The translations under genes and the position numbers were made by a program. This document shows positions 1-5,490 of a stretch of 8,805 bases of DNA, one piece after another. The notes under the pieces are model-generated. The model was given only the letters and a program-made list of their open reading frames with translations. It had not been told where the DNA came from and did not search any database. Each line of letters begins with the position of its first letter. Positions within the stretch are counted from its first letter, which is position 1. The DNA comes from Clostridia bacterium (GTDB taxonomy: Bacteria > Bacillota > Clostridia > Oscillospirales > Ruminococcaceae): contig JAGKVC010000144.1 in NCBI GenBank assembly GCA_021152595.1, forward strand, positions 1 through 8,805. Direction: 5' to 3'.

Positions 1-1068
1 GAACTCGCCGTCGGGGTAGGTGAAGCTCAGATCCCGGAATGCAATGTCACTGCGATCAGTCGTTTTTGCAGGCTCCGTCACGGCGAGCGGCTGTTCCTCC
101 TTGAGTGCGGACAGCTTTTCAACGCACTGATTGATGCGCGCCATGCTGATTACAAATACAAATAGCTGCATGATCGGCTCATAGACCTGCAATGCTGCCA
201 GCAGGCACATGATATAGAAGAACGGCGTGATTTCGCCGGCTGCAAGCAGATGTGCGCCCACGCCCATGACAATCGCAATGCCGAGAAACAGGATCGCTCT
301 GCCGTACATCGACACCGCGCCGCCTGCTTTTTCCTGCTCTTTGGAATCATCCCGCATTTTGGCAAAGCTGTTTTTCAGTCCTGCAAATGCGCTGCCGGTC
401 CGGTTATAGGCTTGCAGCGTGGTGATGCCGCCTGCATATTCGATGACGTTCGCCGCCGTCTGCTGCTGAATGGCGAGCAGCTCTGCGCTTGTATGCGCCA
501 GACGCCTGTAGCTCAGCACGGCAAACGGAATTGCAAGCGGAATGACGATGAACATGGCAAGCGTCATTTTCACATTGAAGATGCTCAGCACAATCAGTGC
601 AATGAGCAGGCGGATCAGAATGACGGCGCCGTTTGCGACTACGCTGGACGAAAGGTTTTCAATTTCCTCGTAGTTCCGCATCAGCAGCGTGGAAAGCTCG
701 CCGGCATCATGCGTCGCAAAATAGCCCATCGGCAGCGATTTCAGCTTGTCGCCGAGCCGCAGTTTATCCTGCTGCTGCGCCGAAACATGCCCCACACAAA
801 TATCCAGATACGACTTTCTCCGGACAAGCGCATAGGCGATCGTCTGCACAAGCAGGATCCCGACCAGAATCCAGAACGGTTTCTGCTCATAGGCTTTGCT
901 GCTGTCCAGAACGGGGGCGAGCAGGTAATATACGGCGATCATCAGGATGCTCGACGGGATGGACGCCACGAAGCTGTCCAGAAAGAGCCATGCGATGAAT
1001 TTCGTATATTTGCCGCTGTCACCGTATGTGATGATATCCCACCATTTTGCGATTTTTTCACGGTTCAT
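1..1068 (-). CDS. ABC exporter half-transporter, permease part (3' end cut by window)
   Basis: The 356 visible residues are the membrane domain of a half-size ABC exporter fused to the very start of its ATPase domain. Likely membrane helices lie around residues 24-50, 64-82, 143-187 and 257-305, with a charged cytoplasmic loop (about 95-140) between them. The last visible residues read LSFTYPDGEF, the strand that carries the ATP-stacking tyrosine, so Walker A, signature and Walker B lie beyond position 1. The start is ATG 1068-1066, with AAGGAG at 1084-1079, 10 bases upstream. It overlaps the stop of the preceding transporter gene as ATGA, so the two are translationally coupled and probably form a heterodimer. 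Substrate is unknown. A drug, peptide or siderophore-like exporter is possible from the family and the TetR context. The family call is firm; the substrate is not. Confidence 0.9.
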   Translation of the reverse strand, partial: MNREKIAKWWDIITYGDSGKYTKFIAWLFLDSFVASIPSSILMIAVYYLLAPVLDSSKAYEQKPFWILVGILLVQTIAYALVRRKSYLDICVGHVSAQQQDKLRLGDKLKSLPMGYFATHDAGELSTLLMRNYEEIENLSSSVVANGAVILIRLLIALIVLSIFNVKMTLAMFIVIPLAIPFAVLSYRRLAHTSAELLAIQQQTAANVIEYAGGITTLQAYNRTGSAFAGLKNSFAKMRDDSKEQEKAGGAVSMYGRAILFLGIAIVMGVGAHLLAAGEITPFFYIMCLLAALQVYEPIMQLFVFVISMARINQCVEKLSALKEEQPLAVTEPAKTTDRSDIAFRDLSFTYPDGEF

Positions 1069-2867
1069 TCTGCTGCATCTCCTTTCCGCAGACTCCATTT
1101 GTCGCGGCGTTCATTTGCCGTTACCATATCGCGGTAGATCGCGCACGACTGCATCAGTTCATCATGCTTTCCGACAGCTTCGAGAATGCCGCCGTTCATC
1201 ACAAGGATATTGTCCGCATTCCGGATCGTTTTGAGCCGGTGCGCGATCATGATAACCGTTTTGCCCTTTGAGAGCCGCGAGAATGCCTCCTGAATCTTCA
1301 CTTCATTCTCGGCATCCGCATAGGCAGTTGCTTCGTCCAGCACGATGATCGGCGCATTCTTCAGAATCGCCCTTGCGATTGCGATCCGCTGCTTTTCGCC
1401 GCCGGAAAGTCCGGTGCTGTCCGAAACCACGGTCTGATAGCCGTCGGGGAGCGCTTCGATCGTTTCGTGAATATTGGCAGCGATTGCCGCGGCTTTGACA
1501 TCTTCAAATGAGGCTGCGTCATTGCCCATGCGGATGTTGTTTTCAATGGTATCATGGAAAACAAACGAATCCTGAAATACATAGGCAATATGATTAACCA
1601 GCTCTGCATGCGTGATCTCGTTGATATTGATGCCGCCGATTCTGATTTCGCCCTCGTTCACTTCATAGAAATGCAGCAGAAGCTGTGCGATCGTCGATTT
1701 GCCGCCGCCGGACGGTCCGACCAGCGCATTGCAGCTTCCTTCTGGTAAGCTAAAGCTAACTCCATTGCATGCGTATGTGCTGCTCTCCGGATAGGCGAAT
1801 GACACACCGTCAAATTCGATGTCAAATCTGTTCAGCGTTTTTCCGGTGCCGTTCAGCGTGATCTCCGGCTCGTTCAGAAGCGCGTCAATGCGCTGTATCC
1901 CGACATTGATCTTTGTGGTGTCGATCGACACATTCATCATGTTTTCAAGCGGTTCCTTGAGTCCGGCACAGATCACGAGGAAGAACAGAATCTTCGGCAG
2001 TACGCCTGCATAATCGGCTGTATGATTCAGCATGAGAATCGCCGCAGGCAGCAGGAACAGCACCTGTGCGCCGAAAAATGCATAATAGAGTCCCATGCCG
2101 TTTGCATTGTAATAGGCTGTGTCATGCACGGCTTTTGTGAAGGCGCCTAAGTCAGTCTCAAAACGCTTGAATGCATTTTTCGTACCGCCGAAAATTTTGA
2201 TGACTGACATGCCGTGAATATACTCGATGATCGTGCCTTCCATTTTCGATTTTGCATCCGCCATATTCTGCTGATGCTTTGCACCGTCCGGCTTTTTGAG
2301 TGCCATGGCGAGAATGAGAAAGGAACACAGAATCGGCAGGAGCGAGACGAGCGTCAGCCGCCAGTCCACAAGGAACAGCACGATGATCGTGAGCAATGGC
2401 GTTGCAATCGCAGCGGCAACCTCACACATACTGTGCGCAATGAATACTTCGATCTGCTCCACATCCTCAATCAGCAGCTTTTTGATCGAGCCCTGTGTGT
2501 TGGATGTGTAATATCCGGACGAGATCCGTCCCATTTTCTCCATGAGCTTCATGCGCAGCTCATAGAGAATATCGAACGCCGCACCGTGAGAGAGCATTGC
2601 CGAAGCATAGGCGAATACGCCGTATAAAACCGCACTTGCCGCAGTCAGCAGAATGAGTCCTCTGACATCTGCAAATGAAAATGCCGTGCCGGATGCATAG
2701 CAGCGGATCAGTGCTTGCAGGACCTTGTAGATCGTGAAATACGGGATAATTTTGCACACGCTTGACAGAACCGACAGCGTGCAGGCGGCTGTCATTCTTC
2801 CTTTGTTAGCACTTGCTAACTCCATCAAACGGGCAATGCCCTCTTTTTTCTTTGGGGTTTGCTTCAT
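1065..2867 (-). CDS. ABC exporter half-transporter, permease-ATPase fusion
   Basis: A complete 600-residue half-transporter with an N-terminal membrane domain (about 1-310; helices near 26-56, 70-95, 148-195 and 260-305) and a C-terminal ATPase domain. Visible ATPase motifs, numbered from the chosen start, are the A-loop Tyr359, Walker A GPSGGGKST (384-392), Q-loop Gln432, signature LSGGE (487-491), Walker B VLDEATA (catalytic Glu512) and H-loop His543. All catalytic residues are intact, so it should hydrolyse ATP. After Walker B it reads ATAYAD instead of the usual ATSALD, a variant I associate with the YbtPQ/IrtAB-like branch. There is an ATG at 2873 that overlaps the repressor stop (ATGA), but the AGGAGG at 2880-2875 is only 1 base from it. 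The ATG at 2867 is 7 bases away and is the likelier start. It is the second gene of the repressor-exporter operon. Substrate unknown. Confidence 0.93.
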   Translation of the reverse strand: MKQTPKKKEGIARLMELASANKGRMTAACTLSVLSSVCKIIPYFTIYKVLQALIRCYASGTAFSFADVRGLILLTAASAVLYGVFAYASAMLSHGAAFDILYELRMKLMEKMGRISSGYYTSNTQGSIKKLLIEDVEQIEVFIAHSMCEVAAAIATPLLTIIVLFLVDWRLTLVSLLPILCSFLILAMALKKPDGAKHQQNMADAKSKMEGTIIEYIHGMSVIKIFGGTKNAFKRFETDLGAFTKAVHDTAYYNANGMGLYYAFFGAQVLFLLPAAILMLNHTADYAGVLPKILFFLVICAGLKEPLENMMNVSIDTTKINVGIQRIDALLNEPEITLNGTGKTLNRFDIEFDGVSFAYPESSTYACNGVSFSLPEGSCNALVGPSGGGKSTIAQLLLHFYEVNEGEIRIGGININEITHAELVNHIAYVFQDSFVFHDTIENNIRMGNDAASFEDVKAAAIAANIHETIEALPDGYQTVVSDSTGLSGGEKQRIAIARAILKNAPIIVLDEATAYADAENEVKIQEAFSRLSKGKTVIMIAHRLKTIRNADNILVMNGGILEAVGKHDELMQSCAIYRDMVTANERRDKWSLRKGDAAE

Positions 2868-2869
2868 TC

Positions 2870-3460
2870 TCATGCCTCCTCAAAAACGCAGTCAAACAGC
2901 AGTCCGAACAGCTTTTCCTGTGTGCGCTGATAGCCGCTTTCATGCAGCATTGCGCGGCTCTCCGCGGTCAGTGCCAGAATCTTCAGCAGGTTCGATACCA
3001 CAGCATAATCGACATTTTCACGCACATTCTCAAAGATCATAAACAGACGCTTGAGCGTTTCGGTCTCCTCATCAATATCCGCAGTCTGCTTTTCCGGATT
3101 GGCAGCGGCGAGCTTTTGTTCATCCTCCGGCGTGAGATACTGATATACACTGTCATTGCTGTTGATGATGCCGCGCAGCACCTGCTTTCCCTCTGCAGCC
3201 GTGAGTGTGCTGCGATCTCCGAGCATGTTTTTGACAGCCGTCCAGAAGCGCGTGCGGTTGTATTCGATGAGCTGCAAAACAAAATCCTCTTTGGACAGGA
3301 AGAAATTGTAGAATGTACTTTTGCCGATTCCGGCGGCAGCGGTGATCTTTTCGACGGACATATGCGTCATGCCGTGCTTTTTCAGAAGCTCCATTCCTGC
3401 ATGGAACATGGTTTCCTTGAGCTGTTCCTTTTCAGCGATTGAAAATATCTTTGGTGACAT
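2870..3460 (-). CDS. TetR-family transcriptional repressor
   Basis: A 196-residue protein, typical TetR length. The N-terminal helix-turn-helix is clear: helix 2 begins around SVEKITAAAG (35-44), followed by the turn and recognition helix KSTFYNFF (47-54) and the usual SKEDFVLQLIE continuation (56-66). The rest (about 70-196) is a divergent helical ligand-binding and dimerisation domain with no recognisable ligand signature. The start is ATG 3460-3458 with AAGGAGG five bases upstream. An in-frame TTG at 3502 would add 14 residues, but it lies within the operator and has no ribosome site. It is the first gene of the operon with the two ABC exporter genes downstream, so it probably senses a compound that the pump removes. 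It should autoregulate through the palindrome just upstream. Family call is firm; the effector is unknown. Confidence 0.93.
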   Translation of the reverse strand: MSPKIFSIAEKEQLKETMFHAGMELLKKHGMTHMSVEKITAAAGIGKSTFYNFFLSKEDFVLQLIEYNRTRFWTAVKNMLGDRSTLTAAEGKQVLRGIINSNDSVYQYLTPEDEQKLAAANPEKQTADIDEETETLKRLFMIFENVRENVDYAVVSNLLKILALTAESRAMLHESGYQRTQEKLFGLLFDCVFEEA

Positions 3461-3471
3461 TGTATCCTCCT

Positions 3472-3521
3472 TGCGACCGCTTTCATTCCTGACTGCGACC
3501 AAAATCCGGATTCCGGTCGCA
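3472..3521. promoter_or_regulatory. Probable operator of the TetR-family repressor
   Basis: Positions 3494-3521 form a 28-bp palindrome centred at 3507.5. Outer arms are TGCGACC (3494-3500) and GGTCGCA (3515-3521), and the core AATCCGGATT (3503-3512) is itself a perfect palindrome on the same centre. Only the two AA/CC pairs between arms and core fail to match. A third TGCGACC lies at 3472-3478, 22 bp (about two helical turns) from the first arm. The site starts next to the -10 box and covers the expected start point, so a bound dimer would block transcription of the repressor-exporter operon. Binding itself is inferred. Confidence 0.8.
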
Positions 3522-3526
3522 TTGAT

Positions 3527-3555
3527 ATTATAGCAGAGGATACGGCTTTTGTCAA
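3527..3555 (-). promoter_or_regulatory. Sigma-A type promoter of the repressor-exporter operon
   Basis: Read on the minus strand, the -35 TTGACA (3555-3550) and -10 TATAAT (3532-3527) are both perfect consensus with a 17-bp spacer, and the spacer ends in TGC, giving an extended -10. Transcription should start near 3520, inside the palindrome. This is a very strong intrinsic promoter, which fits an operon held off by a repressor. Confidence 0.88.
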
Positions 3556-3610
3556 GAGGCTGCTGCCTGATACTTAAGGCAAAATCAGGATGATCCGCAG
3601 CAGCGGCTGT

Positions 3611-3633
3611 CAGAATGCCGTGCTTGCATTCTG
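3611..3633. repeat. Inverted repeat overlapping the sigma-operon -35 box
   Basis: CAGAATGC (3611-3618) and GCATTCTG (3626-3633) form a perfect 8-bp inverted repeat with a 7-base spacer. The right arm covers the -35 box at 3624-3629. No T-run follows, so it is not a terminator. It may be a protein binding site controlling the downstream sigma/anti-sigma operon, but no binding protein can be named. Confidence 0.45.
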
Positions 3634-3652
3634 TCCGAACCTGTGGTATACT
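3624..3652 (+). promoter_or_regulatory. Probable promoter of the sigma/anti-sigma/cohesin operon
   Basis: -35 TTGCAT (3624-3629), 17-bp spacer, -10 TATACT (3647-3652), with TGG just before the -10 (extended -10). The start would be near 3659, leaving a leader of about 84 bases. The leader contains a small hairpin with TGAAAAG (3672-3678) pairing with CTTTTCA (3686-3692). This is a housekeeping-type promoter; I saw no convincing ECF-type sequence here. It lies back to back with the repressor promoter, about 70 bp away. The rest of the 3556-3742 gap holds nothing else I can name. Confidence 0.65.
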
Positions 3653-3742
3653 GATACAGGAAATTTTTTTCTGAAAAGCTGTTACCTTTTCAAAAATCTT
3701 TCGTTCTTATGTGTGAGGGCGGTTAGAAGGGCGGTGAAAATC

Positions 3743-4024
3743 GTGGAAGATCAGGCGATCATAGCATTATTTGAACAGCGGAATGAGCAGGCAATCTCTG
3801 CAAGCGAACAGCAATACGGATCGCTCTGCCGGTCTGTCGCACACGATATCACCGGAAGCAATGAGGATGCAGAGGAATGTCTGAACGACGCGCTTTTCAC
3901 CGTCTGGAATTCGATTCCGCCTTCCAAGCCCCGAAATCTCTGCGCCTACCTCCTTCGGCTCGTCCGCAATGCCGCGCTCGACCGCTACCGCTCTGTCCAT
4001 GCCGCGAAACGCTCAGCGCCGTGA
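3743..4024 (+). CDS. Sigma region-2 half, as the sequence would be translated
   Basis: Without frame change, translation from GTG 3743 gives 93 residues that contain only sigma region 2 (core RNA polymerase binding and -10 recognition) plus a short tail, VHAAKRSAP. The start is chosen because relatives typically begin MED followed by a hydrophobic helix. The ribosome site is weak: AGAAGG at 3725-3730, 12 bases upstream. Alone it would lack -35 recognition. Confidence 0.5.
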   Translation: MEDQAIIALFEQRNEQAISASEQQYGSLCRSVAHDITGSNEDAEECLNDALFTVWNSIPPSKPRNLCAYLLRLVRNAALDRYRSVHAAKRSAP

Positions 4025-4206
4025 CGGCGTTTCTGAAAGAACTGCCGCAAAAGCAGCGGGATCTGTTTGTGCGCCGGTATTGGTATTCCTCCGATATCGG
4101 GACGCTTTCGGAATTATTTGACATGAGCGAGGGCAATGTGAAAATGACGCTTTCCCGTCTTCGCAAACGCCTGAAAAACTATCTGGAGAAGGAGGGATTG
4201 CTGTGA
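4021..4206 (+). CDS. Sigma region-4 half, possible reinitiation product
   Basis: A GTG at 4021-4023 overlaps the region-2 stop as GTGA, the same overlap type seen between this gene and the anti-sigma gene downstream. It would give a 61-residue protein holding a full region 4 helix-turn-helix (about 26-55). I see no Shine-Dalgarno sequence before it, so it could only be made by termination-reinitiation. The same frame is open back to an ATG at 3877, but there it reads antisense-like noise. Real translation is uncertain. Confidence 0.3.
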   Translation: MTAFLKELPQKQRDLFVRRYWYSSDIGTLSELFDMSEGNVKMTLSRLRKRLKNYLEKEGLL

Positions 4207-5462
4207 ATCCGAAGAAGTTTTCTGAGATCATCAATGATCTGCCGGATGAATTCATCGTTTCCGCAGCAGATCCGCAATACCGCAAAGAAAGCCCTTCCGG
4301 TGCTTTTTCAGGCGCGCATCCGAACGCTGAACAGACTGCGTCCGGCGCAGCGCATGGAGCGATCCGGCAGAAGATCAGACGGATGGATGCCGTGCCGGAG
4401 AAACCGCACAGTGATTTTTCTGCTCCGCGCTGGATTACCGCCGCTGCGACCGCTGCATGTCTTGTATTTGCAGTCGGATTCGGTGCGGTGATCATGTTCG
4501 GCGGCAGCGATCATCTTTCAACATACAGTACAGAGGACACACAGGATATGACGGCTGAGGTTGTTACGGCGGTATCCGATGAAACCGCAGTTACGACTGT
4601 ATCCGGAACAATCACCCGAACAACGATTGTGACACAATACAGCACGATGCATGCTGCGCCGGATTCGGCGCGGCAGACTGATCCCGAAACCCGAACAACA
4701 ACAATACCGCATCGTGATACTGAGGTAACCGCCAAAGCCGGACAGAATCCAGCAGACACCGCTGTATCGCAGACAACCGCCGTGACTTCCGCTGAACCTG
4801 CTGCAAATACGGAAGCGGAGACCGTGACAACTACCGCTGTGCCTGTGATCCTGCCGGAGATTGTGAAGCAGCACTGTCAGACGCTTGAGGACGGCGTTCC
4901 GCTCTGGATCCGCGAACGCGATATCTCCTTCCATGACGGATCGGATTATACTGTGCTTGTCTCAGCAAACGGAGAGCGTGTGCCGAATGATGAGCCTTTC
5001 ACAGTGCCGGGCATGTATGCTGAGATCGGCTGTGCAAAGGGCGCGCCGGGTGAAACAGTCACGGTGCCGGTTTATATTGCCGGTGTTCCGGAGCTCACTT
5101 CCATGATCATGTTTATTGAGACACCGGACGGACTGGAGCTGACGGAGATTTCAACCTCTTTGAGAGCGGATTTCGGTCTGCATTTTTCATCGGACGATGA
5201 GATCCCGAGCGAGTCAAACGACGGCGAATTGAGTTTATATCTTCCGAGAGGCTCGATGGTCCTTGCGATACGGGAACAGATCCAGCCGCCTGACGGTTAT
5301 GTTCTTGCGTATTACAGCTATCAGATTCCGGAGGATGCACAGCCCGGTACGGTCTATCCGATCAGAATGGATACAACAAGGAGTGTATTCGGCATTGCGT
5401 ACGGGCAGAATTATCAGTATACCCTGCTCAACGGCGTTGTTGCAGTTGAAGCGCCCGAATAA
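4203..5462 (+). CDS. Anti-sigma-like membrane protein with Thr-rich stalk and cohesin-like outer domain
   Basis: A 419-residue protein. Residues 1-76 are a cytoplasmic segment beginning MNPKKFSEIINDLPDEFI, like the short acidic start of proteins that follow ECF sigma genes in this group, ending in basic RQKIRR. Residues 77-99 form one membrane helix, N-in and C-out. Residues 103-215 are a Thr/Ala/Glu-rich stalk. Residues about 225-415 form a beta-rich cohesin-like domain: GAPGETVTVPV (280-290), a middle hydrophobic strand, IPEDAQPGTVYP (375-386) and the terminal NGVVAV (410-415). The start is GTG 4203 with GGAGGG six bases upstream, overlapping the sigma stop as GTGA. By position and build it should hold the sigma factor at the membrane and respond to something outside, like RsgI proteins. 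The anti-sigma role is inferred: no standard anti-sigma domain signature is obvious, and the sigma gene itself is broken. Confidence 0.75.
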   Translation: MNPKKFSEIINDLPDEFIVSAADPQYRKESPSGAFSGAHPNAEQTASGAAHGAIRQKIRRMDAVPEKPHSDFSAPRWITAAATAACLVFAVGFGAVIMFGGSDHLSTYSTEDTQDMTAEVVTAVSDETAVTTVSGTITRTTIVTQYSTMHAAPDSARQTDPETRTTTIPHRDTEVTAKAGQNPADTAVSQTTAVTSAEPAANTEAETVTTTAVPVILPEIVKQHCQTLEDGVPLWIRERDISFHDGSDYTVLVSANGERVPNDEPFTVPGMYAEIGCAKGAPGETVTVPVYIAGVPELTSMIMFIETPDGLELTEISTSLRADFGLHFSSDDEIPSESNDGELSLYLPRGSMVLAIREQIQPPDGYVLAYYSYQIPEDAQPGTVYPIRMDTTRSVFGIAYGQNYQYTLLNGVVAVEAPE

Positions 5463-5490
5463 TCACATATGTTAGAATGAGGTGTTTATA

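Larger units (their letters stand above)
3743..4206 (+). pseudogene. ECF-type sigma-70 family sigma factor, reading frame broken between region 2 and region 4
   Basis: Homology to a clostridial ECF-type sigma factor runs across this span but in two frames. Region 2 is read from GTG 3743: an opening VEDQAIIALF, the helix EDAEECLNDALFTVWNSIPP (residues 41-60) and LLRLVRNAALDRYRS (70-84), ending at TGA 4022-4024. Region 4 continues one base back in frame, with the core LKELPQKQRDLFVRRYWY and then a helix-turn-helix ending NYLEKEGLL at TGA 4204-4206. From memory, relatives carry about 25-30 residues of Gly/acidic linker between the two; here that linker is essentially absent. The simplest reading is an out-of-frame deletion of the linker, giving a pseudogene. 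A split sigma factor or an assembly error are alternatives. There is no classic slippery heptamer at the junction. An upstream in-frame GTG at 3734 is another possible start. Confidence 0.72.

Noticed and set aside
250..1137. A 295-residue open frame on the plus strand
   Set aside because: It is antisense to the ABC exporter gene, has no ribosome site, and its His/Arg/Gln-rich composition is typical of a shadow frame.
3470..3502. TTG start at 3502 adding 14 residues to the TetR repressor
   Set aside because: It has no Shine-Dalgarno sequence, overlaps the operator, and the ATG at 3460 has AAGGAGG at ideal spacing plus a normal TetR N-terminus.
3672..3692. TGAAAAG/CTTTTCA hairpin as a terminator
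   Set aside because: No T-run follows the stem on either strand; it is kept only as a minor leader hairpin.
3590..3742. Upstream extension of the sigma reading frame from ATG 3590
   Set aside because: It would begin upstream of the predicted promoter, and the 51 extra residues have no sigma character.
3995..4024. Programmed -1 frameshift joining the sigma halves
   Set aside because: No X XXY YYZ slippery heptamer or following stable hairpin is visible, and the linker would still be missing.
4511..4934. Overlapping minus-strand frames opposite the Thr-rich stalk
   Set aside because: Low-complexity shadows of the Thr codons; no ribosome sites or recognisable domains.
5482..5490. GTG start at 5482 for the dockerin protein
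   Set aside because: It lies within the GAGGTG ribosome site and would put extra residues before a normal signal peptide starting MKKT.
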